From Emcibacteraceae bacterium (GTDB lineage: Bacteria; Pseudomonadota; Alphaproteobacteria; Sphingomonadales; Emcibacteraceae), in the NCBI GenBank assembly GCA_041396985.1, contig JAWKXO010000005.1:270154-334153 (forward strand): a stretch of 64,000 nucleotides of DNA. Direction: 5' to 3'. Of this stretch, positions 17,144 to 25,715 are shown one piece after another. The notes under the pieces were generated by a model. That model was given only the letters and a program-made list of their open reading frames with translations, made no database searches and had not been told where the DNA came from. Within the stretch, counting starts at the first letter, position 1. Each line of letters opens with the position of its first letter. The position numbers were made by a program, and so were the translations under genes.

Positions 17144-19522
17144 ATGACCATTAAAATCAGAAATATAAGTATATTAGCGAGCGTTTCAGCGATTGCTCTC
17201 ACGAGTACATTTGCCATAATTCCGGCAAGTCATGCCCAACAGACAAATGCATCATCTGGTCAGGAAGATACAGTAGTCGTTACCGGCAGACGTATGTCCA
17301 GTGCAGCTGAAGCCGTTGGCGAAGGTCAAGCTAGTAATACAATTTCCGTAACACGTGAAGCACTGCTTTCAGCACCATCCGGTATCTCAGGATTAAAGGC
17401 ACTTGAAGGGCTACCTGGCTTTAACGTTCAAACCGACGGTGCGTTGGGACTTTATGAATTCGGTAACTCGGTAACTGTTCGCGCCTTTAATTTTCAGCAG
17501 GTTGGGTTTGTTCTGGATGGCATCCCCATGGGCCGTCCAGACGCCTTTGGTGGCAGCCCGATATTCCGATATGTTGATAACGAAAATCTTCAACAGGTTC
17601 GCGCCTCACCTGGCGCCGGTAATGTTGTCCTTCCCTCAGCAACATCCCTAGGTCCACTTGTCGAATATATTACGACTGAACCATCAGAAGAATTTCACGC
17701 TATTATGTCTATGACAATAGGCGATGAAAATTTAAGACGTAGTTTCGTAAAGCTCGAAACAGGTGACATGGATGGGTTCAGAGGTTATGTAAGCCGCTCA
17801 AAAACAGATAGCAAACTGTGGCGAGGACCCGGAACAATTGACCGGGAACATATTGAGGCAAAAGCCAGATATGATGTCGATGAAAATACCTATGTCAGTG
17901 TTCAGATGGTCTATAACGACTTTTTTGATTATGACTCACCGTCCGTAACTCGGGCACAATATGAAAGCCCGACTGGCGCAGGAGCCGGACGCGCAGGGAC
18001 CGGAAGAAATATTTCCTATTTAGGGACAGTTCCGGACTTTGGTGTCGGTAGCTCAGTACAGTTTCAGGACAGCAATTATACAGGTTACTATATTGACCGG
18101 GTCAATGTGCGTGAAGATTTACTCTTCGGCCTGACCATTGCCACTGATATTACCGAATATCTGGATGTAAAGGCCACAGGTTATTATGAAGACAAAGACG
18201 GATATGGTGTTTCACCAGACAGTTACTCAAATACCCTGACACAATATAATGAACAGGTTGCCGCTGGCGTTCCTGCTGCCTTTAACCTGCCCCTCGTCAT
18301 GCCCAAAGGCGTTCAGTATGGACTGTCATCTGTTGGTGGCGATAGAAAGGGAGCAACTTTCGGTTTTGCCTATCACATTGAGAATCATAAAATCGAAGTC
18401 GGTGGATGGTTTGAAAATGAAACCTATAACCGTACCCAGTTACGTCTTAACAAAGAAGGTGGTAACCCGGCCGGTGCATTGCTTGAAGATGAAGTTGCTT
18501 ATTACCGGCGAAACTACACCAGTGAAAGGGATTTTCTTCAATATTATGTCAAAGACACCATTAAACTGGCTGATGAAAGGTTGACCCTCGAAGTGGGTGT
18601 TAAAGGCTTGCAACTTGACTATAAATTAACAGGTTTCCGTGATTACGATGACTATTCACGTGTTGTGGGTGGTGTTCCTGTCATCGGCTATGGCCCACAG
18701 TCAATTTCCCAGTCTTTCAATGATGGTTTCCTTCCGATGATCGGGGCCGTTTTTGAAATTACTGATACAGAACAAATGTTTGCATCCTTCTCGCAGAATT
18801 TCTCAATTCCAAGAGGCGCCGATGATTTATTCTCTAACGTGACGCCACCTGATATAACTGGTGAAAGATCAACAAACTATGAGCTTGGCATCAGAACCAA
18901 TCGCCCAACTTATAATGCCGCACTGGCTTTTTACTATATTGATTTCGATGACCGGATTGAAACAGCCGGGCGTGAAGTCGCCGGACAGCCGGGTCTTATT
19001 GAATCGGTTGCGCAAAATGTAGGAAGTGTGGAAGCCTACGGTATTGAATTTACCGGAAACTGGAAACCCGAGTTTTTCAATGACTATGCTTATATCACAG
19101 CCAACCTTACTCATAACGTTGCAACCTTCAAGGATGACTTTGCTGTTGGTTCCGGCCCGTTATTGGGTCTTCCGGGCAAACAGCTGGCCGATAGTCCAAA
19201 ATGGTTGGCGACCATCGGCCTGACAATTGAACCTACCGACTGGATTGTTGCCAATATCAGTGCAAGATATACAGGGAAACGGTATGCCGATTTCATCAAT
19301 ACGCAGGAAATGGAAGCCTATACTGTTGTCGACAGTTATATTGAATTCGGTAGCGGCGTTGAGGAAATAGGGCCACTTAAAAATCTTAAAGTCCGGGTAA
19401 ACGTTACAAATATATTTGATAAGGATACCCTGTCATTTACATTTGGCACCATTAACGGCACAGCGTCCTACCGTCCGTTATCGCCCCGTACTTTCCAGGT
19501 GACACTGGGCGCTGAATTTTAA
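17144..19522 (+). CDS. TonB-dependent outer-membrane receptor
   Basis: The 792-residue protein has a signal peptide cleaved after ASHA (residue 31), a TonB-box-like segment EDTVVVTGRR at residues 41-50, a plug domain (ALEGLPGFNVQTDG, VRAFNFQQVGFVLDGIPMG) and a C-terminal 22-strand-type barrel ending in a phenylalanine (TFQVTLGAEF). It should import a scarce substrate across the outer membrane with energy from TonB. No substrate enzymes, sigma factor or periplasmic partner are next to it, so the ligand is unknown. The unit is closed by a strong terminator at 19554. The next gene, tetR, has its own operator. Confidence 0.92.
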   Translation: MTIKIRNISILASVSAIALTSTFAIIPASHAQQTNASSGQEDTVVVTGRRMSSAAEAVGEGQASNTISVTREALLSAPSGISGLKALEGLPGFNVQTDGALGLYEFGNSVTVRAFNFQQVGFVLDGIPMGRPDAFGGSPIFRYVDNENLQQVRASPGAGNVVLPSATSLGPLVEYITTEPSEEFHAIMSMTIGDENLRRSFVKLETGDMDGFRGYVSRSKTDSKLWRGPGTIDREHIEAKARYDVDENTYVSVQMVYNDFFDYDSPSVTRAQYESPTGAGAGRAGTGRNISYLGTVPDFGVGSSVQFQDSNYTGYYIDRVNVREDLLFGLTIATDITEYLDVKATGYYEDKDGYGVSPDSYSNTLTQYNEQVAAGVPAAFNLPLVMPKGVQYGLSSVGGDRKGATFGFAYHIENHKIEVGGWFENETYNRTQLRLNKEGGNPAGALLEDEVAYYRRNYTSERDFLQYYVKDTIKLADERLTLEVGVKGLQLDYKLTGFRDYDDYSRVVGGVPVIGYGPQSISQSFNDGFLPMIGAVFEITDTEQMFASFSQNFSIPRGADDLFSNVTPPDITGERSTNYELGIRTNRPTYNAALAFYYIDFDDRIETAGREVAGQPGLIESVAQNVGSVEAYGIEFTGNWKPEFFNDYAYITANLTHNVATFKDDFAVGSGPLLGLPGKQLADSPKWLATIGLTIEPTDWIVANISARYTGKRYADFINTQEMEAYTVVDSYIEFGSGVEEIGPLKNLKVRVNVTNIFDKDTLSFTFGTINGTASYRPLSPRTFQVTLGAEF

Positions 19523-19553
19523 AAGACTGACAACTGGGAAATTTTAGATATCC

Positions 19554-19586
19554 GGGATAAGGCTATTCAGCCTTATCCCTTTTTCT
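19554..19586 (+). terminator. Intrinsic terminator of the TonB receptor gene
   Basis: A perfect 10-bp stem, GGGATAAGGC / GCCTTATCCC, with a 6-base loop is followed by TTTTTCTTT. It begins 32 bp after the receptor stop codon. Confidence 0.93.
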
Positions 19587-19614
19587 TTCGGGCCAAAATC
19601 CGCTTCATAAAATA

Positions 19615-19638
19615 TAACTTTACTTAACGGTAAAGTTA
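19615..19638. promoter_or_regulatory. Probable TetR-type operator ahead of the efflux operon
   Basis: Nine-base arms TAACTTTAC and GTAAAGTTA are exact inverted repeats around a 6-base centre (TTAACG). A TATAAT follows at 19644-19649, so the site would overlap the region upstream of the -10 box. It lies 70 bp before the tetR-like gene, which suggests self-regulation of tetR-emrA-emrB. Confidence 0.7.
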
Positions 19639-19707
19639 AGCTATATAATCCGTTAAATCTGAACGACTCCGGATATTCCGTGCCGGAACATTGCTAAAGA
19701 AAAATTG

Positions 19708-20301
19708 ATGGGTAAAAAAATCACAAAGACAGGTGAAAAAATTATTTTTGCCGCCATGGATTGCTACCGTGAATTCGGGGTTCAGGGCTCGTCTATGGAT
19801 ATTATTGCCGAAAAGGCGAAGACCACAAAACCGACCCTTTATTCGCATTTCGGCTCAAAGGACAAATTGTTTGATGAGGTGTTTGAATATATCCGCATCA
19901 ATAAATTCAGCAATTTCAAACTGAAATATGTAAGTGATACATGCATTATAGATCAGCTGGTTGAACATTTTCTTCAAATAATGGACCAGTCCGTCAGCCG
20001 GGAAATGCTTGAACTTTACCGTTCACTGATGATTGAGACAATCCGTCGCGGCGAGGAAATCTCCATGGAAGGCTATTCAACCACCGAAAACCAGCTGCAA
20101 AAATGGATTGAGGACGCGGTTGATGCCGGCGTGCTTGTTGTTGCGGATCCGGAGGCGACAGCCTGTAATCTGCTCGGCATTTTCAGGGGACGCTTTATCT
20201 GGCCAATGCTGCTTGGCATTAAACGTTTCCCGAAAAACACCCGTAAAGACTTACTTGAAAAATCATTAAAGAGTTTTATAACGCCGCTGCTTGCGAAATA
20301 G
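19708..20301 (+). CDS. TetR/AcrR family repressor of the adjacent efflux genes
   Basis: The 197-residue protein has a TetR_N DNA-binding domain at residues 5-60 (GEKIIFAAMDCYREFGVQGS, SMDIIAEKAKTTKPTLYSHF, GSKDKLFDEVF) and a helical C-terminal ligand domain. ATG at 19708 is preferred over the TTG one codon earlier; the Shine-Dalgarno sequence is weak. It leads an operon with an EmrA-like and an EmrB-like gene and has a clear inverted repeat at its promoter, so it most likely represses the operon until a toxic compound binds. The inducer is unknown. Confidence 0.9.
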   Translation: MGKKITKTGEKIIFAAMDCYREFGVQGSSMDIIAEKAKTTKPTLYSHFGSKDKLFDEVFEYIRINKFSNFKLKYVSDTCIIDQLVEHFLQIMDQSVSREMLELYRSLMIETIRRGEEISMEGYSTTENQLQKWIEDAVDAGVLVVADPEATACNLLGIFRGRFIWPMLLGIKRFPKNTRKDLLEKSLKSFITPLLAK

Positions 20302-20343
20302 GCAGCAGTCATAAAAAATAAATTCCAAGGAATGGAAAAAACT

Positions 20344-21435
20344 ATGTCAGAAACAAATAAAGATGAAGATCCGGCCGAAAATGGCAAAAAATGGAAAAAA
20401 GACGGCAAGTCCAAAAAAGGAAAATTCCTGATCCTGATCAGCGTCCCCACGGTGCTGATTGCTGCCGGCGCATGGTTTTATCTGCAAAGTGACCGTTATA
20501 TTTCGACCGAAAATGCCTATATCAAGGCCGATACCACCTCGATCAGTACCGAGGTAACGGGTCGCGTCACCGATGTGGAAGTCCGTGACAATGAACCGGT
20601 CAGGAAAGGCCAGCTTCTGCTTTCCATTGATCCGGAACCATATGAAATTGCGGTTGAAAGCGCAAAAGCACGACTGAATTCTACAGTGGTGGAAATTGAA
20701 AGCCTGCGCTCAGATTATCTGAAAACCCTGTCCGAACTGGCGGTTGAAGAAGAAAATGTCCGCTTCCGCAAAGGGGAAAATGACCGCTATCAAAGCCTGA
20801 TCGGCAAACAGGTCATATCCCAGGAAAAATTGAACCAGGTCGAATATGATTATAACAAAGCCCTGCGCGAGCGGGATTCTGCCAAACGCGAAGTCGAAGT
20901 GATAAGATCAAAACTTGGCGGCGACCCGGATATGGATATTACCGAGCATCCAAGCTACAAACAGGCAAAAGCAGACCTGGACAGACGTGAACTTGATCTG
21001 TCCCGCGTAAAAATATTTGCCCCCATTGATGGTATTGCCGCCAATATGTCGCTGGATATGGGTGAATATATCATAGCCGGTATGCCACTTTTTACCATTG
21101 TTGAGCAGCATGGTCAGTGGATTGAAGCCAATTTCAAGGAAACAGACCTGACCCATATGGAGACAGGTCAGCTGGCCGAGGTTGAGGTAGATGCCTACCC
21201 CGGTGTCAAATGGCAGGCGCGTGTGATAAGCATCACACCGGCGACAGGGGCGGAATTTTCAATCCTGCCGGCCCAGAACAGCTCCGGCAACTGGGTTAAA
21301 GTTGTCCAGCGGATCATGGTCAAATTTGAAATTCTCGATACACAGAATAAACCACGGCTTCTTTCCGGCATGAGCACCGTTATCACCGTTGATACCGGAA
21401 AAACCCGCCTTGACCGCATGATGGAAAAAAGCTGA
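20344..21435 (+). CDS. HlyD/EmrA-type membrane fusion protein
   Basis: This periplasmic adaptor would connect the EmrB-like pump to an outer-membrane channel. It has a lysine-rich cytosolic N terminus, one transmembrane helix (FLILISVPTVLIAAGAWFYL), the first half of a lipoyl domain (AYIKADTTSISTEVTGRV then RKGQLLLSIDPEPYE), a long alpha-helical hairpin, and the second half of the lipoyl/beta-barrel region (KIFAPIDGIAANMSLDMGEY, GQWIEANFKETDL). Two in-frame ATGs, 20332 and 20344, are possible. An AAGGA abuts the first with no spacing, so I chose the second. No TolC-like gene is present in the window. Confidence 0.9.
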   Translation: MSETNKDEDPAENGKKWKKDGKSKKGKFLILISVPTVLIAAGAWFYLQSDRYISTENAYIKADTTSISTEVTGRVTDVEVRDNEPVRKGQLLLSIDPEPYEIAVESAKARLNSTVVEIESLRSDYLKTLSELAVEEENVRFRKGENDRYQSLIGKQVISQEKLNQVEYDYNKALRERDSAKREVEVIRSKLGGDPDMDITEHPSYKQAKADLDRRELDLSRVKIFAPIDGIAANMSLDMGEYIIAGMPLFTIVEQHGQWIEANFKETDLTHMETGQLAEVEVDAYPGVKWQARVISITPATGAEFSILPAQNSSGNWVKVVQRIMVKFEILDTQNKPRLLSGMSTVITVDTGKTRLDRMMEKS

Positions 21436-21473
21436 AATAATTAATGAAACCAATTTATTAAAAGATAAAATTA

Positions 21474-22988
21474 ATGTCAGATGTGAAGACACATTCAATC
21501 GTTCCCAATAAAGCCATGCTGACCGGCTCAGTCATGCTGGCAACGATTATTCAGGTGCTGGACACCACCATTGCCAATGTGGCGCTGCCGCATATGCAGG
21601 GCAGTCTTTCCGCGACCCAGGATCAGATCACCTGGGTGCTGACATCCTATATTGTGGCGACCGCCATTATGACCCTCCCCACCGGCTGGATCGCCGGGAG
21701 GATCGGTAAAAAAGAACTTTTTCTGATCTCCGTAACCGGCTTTACCATTTCATCCGTATTATGCGGCATTGCCACATCCATTGATGAAATGGTTCTCTTT
21801 CGTGTGATACAGGGGGCAAGCGGTGCTGCCCTGATCCCGCTGTCGCAATCGGTCCTTTTGGATATTAATCCCCGTGAAAAACATGGCTCCGCCATGGCGA
21901 TCTGGGGAGTTGGTGTGATGGTCGGCCCAATCATCGGCCCTACCCTTGGGGGGTATCTCACCGAATATTATGACTGGCGCTATGTGTTTTTCATCAATCT
22001 GCCGCTGGGGATAATCTGCTTGCTCGGCATTTCAAAATTTATGCCTGAATCCGAAAGAAGCGACCGGCCGTTTGATGCCTTCGGCTTTATGATGCTGGCG
22101 CTGACCATTGCCTCCATTCAGCTGATGCTGGACCGCGGTCAGCAGGAAGACTGGTTTAATTCCTATGAAATTATCGCCTATACCGGGGCAACAGTTGCAT
22201 TTTTCTGGATGTATATCATTCATTCTCGTTACGCCAAAAACCCGTTTTATCATGTGGAAATGTTCCGGGACAGAAATTATGTGACCGCCTCCTGCTTTAT
22301 CTTCATTGTCGGCATTATCCTGTTGGCAACGCTGGCCCTGCTGCCGCCGTTCCTTCAGAACCAGATGGGCTATTCGGTCATGAGCATCGGTGTGCTGATG
22401 GCACCGCGCGGCGTTGGCACCATGTTTGGCATGATGATTGCCGGACGGCTCACCCAAAAAGTGGACCCGCGTAAGCTCGTGCTGATCGGCATGACGCTGA
22501 TGGCATATTCCCTTTATGAAATGAGCGAATTTACAACCTTTGTGCCAGAGCAGTTCATCATCACCACCGGCATCACCCAGGGCCTCGGCCTTGGTCTTGT
22601 TTTTGTGCCCTTAAGCACCATTACATTTTCGACCCTTGACCCGAAATACCGGACCGAAGCCTCAAGCCTTTTTAACCTGCTTAGGAATATGGGCAGCAGT
22701 ATCGGGGTTTCCATCGCTGTCACCCTGCTGGGACAAAGCATCCAGACCAACCATTCGTATCTGGCGGAAAATATCACCGATACCACAAGTCGCCTGCCCG
22801 CTTACCTTATGCCTCAGGGGATCGAAGCGAGCTCTGCGATTTTTCGCCTGCTTGACGGGGTCATTAATAATCAGGCCATCACCATCGGCTATATCAATGA
22901 CTTTTATCTGATGATGTGGGTGGTGATCTGCGCCATGCCGCTGGTGCTGCTCCTCAGCAACCCGCTCAAGCTTAATCAGGCAAAATAA
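21474..22988 (+). CDS. EmrB-type MFS multidrug transporter (DHA2 family)
   Basis: The 504-residue inner-membrane protein has about 14 helices and the DHA2 signatures LDTTIANVALPHMQGSL in helix 1, WVLTSYIVATAI in helix 2, GRIGKKELFL in the loop and the motif C-like WGVGVMVGPIIGPTLGGYL in helix 5. It should export drugs or lipophilic toxins in exchange for protons together with the EmrA-like adaptor 38 bp upstream. Start ATG 21474 has only a weak Shine-Dalgarno sequence. It is the last gene of the tetR-emrA-emrB unit. Substrates cannot be inferred. Confidence 0.93.
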   Translation: MSDVKTHSIVPNKAMLTGSVMLATIIQVLDTTIANVALPHMQGSLSATQDQITWVLTSYIVATAIMTLPTGWIAGRIGKKELFLISVTGFTISSVLCGIATSIDEMVLFRVIQGASGAALIPLSQSVLLDINPREKHGSAMAIWGVGVMVGPIIGPTLGGYLTEYYDWRYVFFINLPLGIICLLGISKFMPESERSDRPFDAFGFMMLALTIASIQLMLDRGQQEDWFNSYEIIAYTGATVAFFWMYIIHSRYAKNPFYHVEMFRDRNYVTASCFIFIVGIILLATLALLPPFLQNQMGYSVMSIGVLMAPRGVGTMFGMMIAGRLTQKVDPRKLVLIGMTLMAYSLYEMSEFTTFVPEQFIITTGITQGLGLGLVFVPLSTITFSTLDPKYRTEASSLFNLLRNMGSSIGVSIAVTLLGQSIQTNHSYLAENITDTTSRLPAYLMPQGIEASSAIFRLLDGVINNQAITIGYINDFYLMMWVVICAMPLVLLLSNPLKLNQAK

Positions 22989-23090
22989 TAAGGGGGGAAT
23001 TTTGGGCGATTAAAACTTGCCCCGCCCCCTCGCCCGTGCTAAAGCCTGTGCCAGAGCATTAATGATCAATTTTAGTTTGGGAAATTCACC

Positions 23091-24386
23091 ATGATTCCAC
23101 GGTATTCGCGCGAAATAATGACCACAATTTGGGAACCGAAAACAAGATTCCAAATCTGGTTCGAGATTGAGGCCCACGCCTGTGACGCCCTCGCCGAACT
23201 TGGTGTGATCCCTAAGGAAAGTGCGAAAATCATCTGGGAAAAGGGCAATTTTGATATTGACCGCATTGATGAAATTGAACGCGAAGTAAAGCATGATGTG
23301 ATCGCTTTCCTGACCTCCCTCGCTGAATATATCGGCCCTGAAGCCCGCTTTGTCCATCAGGGCATGACCTCGTCCGATGTGCTGGATACCTGCCTGAATG
23401 TTCAGCTGGTCCGCGCCGCCGATATATTGATTGATGATATTGAAAAGCTTCTTACCGTCGTTAAGCGTCGCGCCTATGAGCATAAAATGGATGTCTGCAT
23501 CGGCCGCAGCCACGGCATCCATGCGGAACCCGTCACTTTCGGCCTTAAAATGGCGGAAGCCTACGCTGAATTTGACAGGAATTTGCAGCGCCTTAAAAAT
23601 GCCCGCGAGGAAATCGCCACCTGCGCCATTTCCGGTGCCGTCGGCACCTTTGCCAATATTGACCCGCGGGTTGAGGAACATGTGGCCAAAGCCATGGGGC
23701 TTAAAGCTGAACCCGTTTCGACACAGGTGATCCCACGTGACCGCCATGCCATGTTCTTCTGCACGCTTGGTGTGGTCGCCAGCTCGATCGAACGACTGGC
23801 TGTTGAAATTCGCCACCTGCAACGGACGGAAGTATTGGAAGCGGAGGAATTTTTCTCAAAAGGGCAAAAGGGCTCCTCCGCCATGCCCCATAAACGTAAC
23901 CCGATCCTGACTGAAAACCTGACCGGGCTTGCTCGTCTGGTGCGTGGTATGGCTATTCCGGCCATGGAAAATGTCGCCCTCTGGCACGAACGGGATATTT
24001 CTCATTCATCGGTTGAACGGATGATCGGCCCCGACGCCACCGTGACCCTTGATTTCGCCCTTGCCCGCTTGACCGGTGTGATGGATAAACTGGTGGTTTA
24101 CCCTGAGAACATGATTAAGAACATGGACAAGCTCGGCGGCCTTCATAATTCGCAGCGGGTCCTGCTCGCCCTGACCCAGGCCGGTGTCAGCCGCGAAGAT
24201 GCTTACCGCCTTGTGCAGCGAAACGCCATGAAGGTATGGGAACACGGCGCCAACTTCGCGGACGAGCTTAAAGCCGACCCCGAAGTCTCCGCCAAATTAT
24301 CCGATGCCGAAATTGATGATAAATTCGATCTTGGCTACCATACCAAACATGTGGATACGATATTCAAAAGGGTGTTTGGGGAGTAA
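23091..24386 (+). CDS. purB: Adenylosuccinate lyase
   Basis: This cytosolic enzyme acts twice in purine synthesis: it removes fumarate from SAICAR and from adenylosuccinate. The 431-residue protein shows the superfamily motifs: MIPRYSREIMTTIWEP at the start, HQGMTSSDVLDTCLN with the T-S pair, GRSHGIHAEPVTFGLK with the catalytic His, and the signature GSSAMPHKRNPILTEN around the flexible catalytic Ser loop. Length is standard. In related genomes purB lies close to purC; here an AT-rich gene and the zeta subunit gene lie between them. Confidence 0.97.
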   Translation: MIPRYSREIMTTIWEPKTRFQIWFEIEAHACDALAELGVIPKESAKIIWEKGNFDIDRIDEIEREVKHDVIAFLTSLAEYIGPEARFVHQGMTSSDVLDTCLNVQLVRAADILIDDIEKLLTVVKRRAYEHKMDVCIGRSHGIHAEPVTFGLKMAEAYAEFDRNLQRLKNAREEIATCAISGAVGTFANIDPRVEEHVAKAMGLKAEPVSTQVIPRDRHAMFFCTLGVVASSIERLAVEIRHLQRTEVLEAEEFFSKGQKGSSAMPHKRNPILTENLTGLARLVRGMAIPAMENVALWHERDISHSSVERMIGPDATVTLDFALARLTGVMDKLVVYPENMIKNMDKLGGLHNSQRVLLALTQAGVSREDAYRLVQRNAMKVWEHGANFADELKADPEVSAKLSDAEIDDKFDLGYHTKHVDTIFKRVFGE

Positions 24387-24422
24387 TGAAATGTTAGTTA
24401 GACTTTAACTAATTATCATATA

Positions 24423-24450
24423 TTGACTAATTGCATATCTTTTTTATTCT
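24423..24450 (+). promoter_or_regulatory. Predicted promoter of the AT-rich gene at 24537
   Basis: TTGACT and TATTCT are separated by 16 bases, about 87 bp ahead of the ATG. In such AT-rich DNA chance matches are common, so confidence is moderate. Confidence 0.4.
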
Positions 24451-24536
24451 AAAAACTATAAATTTCTAACTACAATACAACTAATAGTTCATTTTTAATA
24501 TCGACTGTACTTATAAGAAAGTATAAGATATAGACT

Positions 24537-25166
24537 ATGTTAAAAATACTTAAAAATTTCGTGAAAAAGCTAAAAGAAAATGTAGGATTGGCTACTTTTC
24601 TATATACTATACTGGCTCCAATAGTTAGTTTTTTATCAGCATATTTCGCTTCGACTTCTCCATGGTTAGATAAATATGGGAATATCGCCTGGATTGCTGC
24701 TGCATTAATTTCAGCATTAATAATAACTCTAATTTTCTTGATTTTAGTTAAAATTTTCGAATTGATTTCGAAAGTTCAGCTAAATTATGCAATCTCTATA
24801 AAATCTCACAAAATTAATCCATTAGAAGATCAATTTTCTAAAAAAGTAATTGATTTGATTGATTTTGAAAGTCCTGGAGATTTACTTTATAAAGGAAAAC
24901 ACTTTAAAGAATGCCAATTTAGAGGTCCAGGTTATATTTTTTTTGGAACTGGATGTAACGTACAATATAATACATTTTTCGCGACTGGTGACTTCATTGT
25001 TATAGATGAGGGAACCGACATCCGTCCTGTAATAGCCTTTCAAGATAGTAGTTTTTATAAATGTGAATTTTATAGAATTGGGTTAATGGGGCCAAAACAA
25101 ATAAAAGAAAAGTTTTTAGGGCAATCTGAACAAAAAAAGCCGCCTGAAGAAGTTCAGACGGCTTGA
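24537..25166 (+). CDS. AT-rich orphan membrane protein, unknown
   Basis: The 209-residue product matches no family I know. It has a basic N terminus, two membrane helices (TFLYTILAPIVSFLSAYFA and IAWIAAALISALIITLIFL continuing into LILVKIFELI) and a soluble domain of about 120 residues with short beta-like segments (HFKECQFRGPGYIFFG, NVQYNTFFATGDFIVID, FQDSSFYKCEFYRIG). Base and codon use are far more AT-rich than its neighbours, suggesting acquisition by transfer. It has its own likely promoter and a terminator, and sits in an otherwise conserved purine-gene region. The last codons lie inside the terminator stem. Confidence 0.75.
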   Translation: MLKILKNFVKKLKENVGLATFLYTILAPIVSFLSAYFASTSPWLDKYGNIAWIAAALISALIITLIFLILVKIFELISKVQLNYAISIKSHKINPLEDQFSKKVIDLIDFESPGDLLYKGKHFKECQFRGPGYIFFGTGCNVQYNTFFATGDFIVIDEGTDIRPVIAFQDSSFYKCEFYRIGLMGPKQIKEKFLGQSEQKKPPEEVQTA

Positions 25167-25176
25167 ATTTTTTTTG
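25137..25176. terminator. Bidirectional terminator between the AT-rich gene and the zeta subunit gene
   Basis: AAGCCGCCTGAA pairs with TTCAGACGGCTT (one mismatch) around a 4-base loop, with A and T runs on the two sides. It can stop transcription in both directions between these convergent genes. It overlaps the last ten codons of the plus-strand gene. Confidence 0.85.
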
Positions 25177-25190
25177 GCTAAATTTTTGGC

Positions 25191-25517
25191 TTATTTAACT
25201 TCGGCTTTTACCTGTGCGATGGCGGTGACCATCAGGTCGTCCATCTGGCGGCGGATCTGGTGTTCGGACTGCTCGACGCCGGCTTCGGCGAGATCGCCTT
25301 TCACTTTGCGGTAAACATCGTCATCACCGGCTTCATCAAAATCGCTTTCAATCACTTCACGGGCATAGGCGTCAATCGCTTCGCCGGAAAAACCCATAAG
25401 ACCGGCAGCCCACTGACCCAGCAGTTTATTGCGGCGGGCCGTTGCCTTAAATTCAATTTCCTTATCATGCGAAAACTTATTTTCCGCGGCTTTTTCCCGA
25501 TCATTAAACTGTGTCAT
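25191..25517 (-). CDS. F1-ATPase inhibitory zeta subunit (DUF1476)
   Basis: This 108-residue protein matches DUF1476, the family of the alphaproteobacterial zeta subunit first characterised in Paracoccus, which blocks ATP hydrolysis by F1. Diagnostic stretches are FNDREKAAENKFSHDKE at the N terminus (the inhibitory segment in the family), RRNKLLGQWAAGLMG and YAREVIESDFDEAGDDDV. Start ATG 25517 has AAGGAG eight bases upstream. It is divergent from purC, a frequent neighbour in alphaproteobacteria, which helps place the organism. Strength of inhibition varies between species and cannot be read from sequence. Confidence 0.92.
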   Translation of the reverse strand: MTQFNDREKAAENKFSHDKEIEFKATARRNKLLGQWAAGLMGFSGEAIDAYAREVIESDFDEAGDDDVYRKVKGDLAEAGVEQSEHQIRRQMDDLMVTAIAQVKAEVK

Positions 25518-25715
25518 GGGTTATTGCTCCTTAAATTTTGCAAATTTACTGTTCATACAGTGTGACTGTTTACGTTATTTTATCATCTATTTCCACGTTT
25601 TTCATATAATATGAAAAAAAATATTTTAAAGCCTCGAGTGTCATTGTTTTTGTGGGGCATATAAGCTAAATTGGCCTCGCTTGATTCTGCTACTTTTAAT
25701 TGCCCAGGGACCATC

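Noticed and set aside
22989..23090. G/C-rich hairpin before purB as a terminator
   Set aside because: GGGG and CCCC runs near 22990-23030 can pair only imperfectly and no T run follows, so I do not call a terminator.
23010..23822. Long minus-strand open frame opposite purB
   Set aside because: The plus strand carries a complete purB with all motifs. The opposite frame is open because of codon bias and has no recognisable domain.
24537..25166. Prophage remnant
   Set aside because: Only one AT-rich gene is present, with no integrase, att repeats or phage structural genes. A single transferred gene is the better description.
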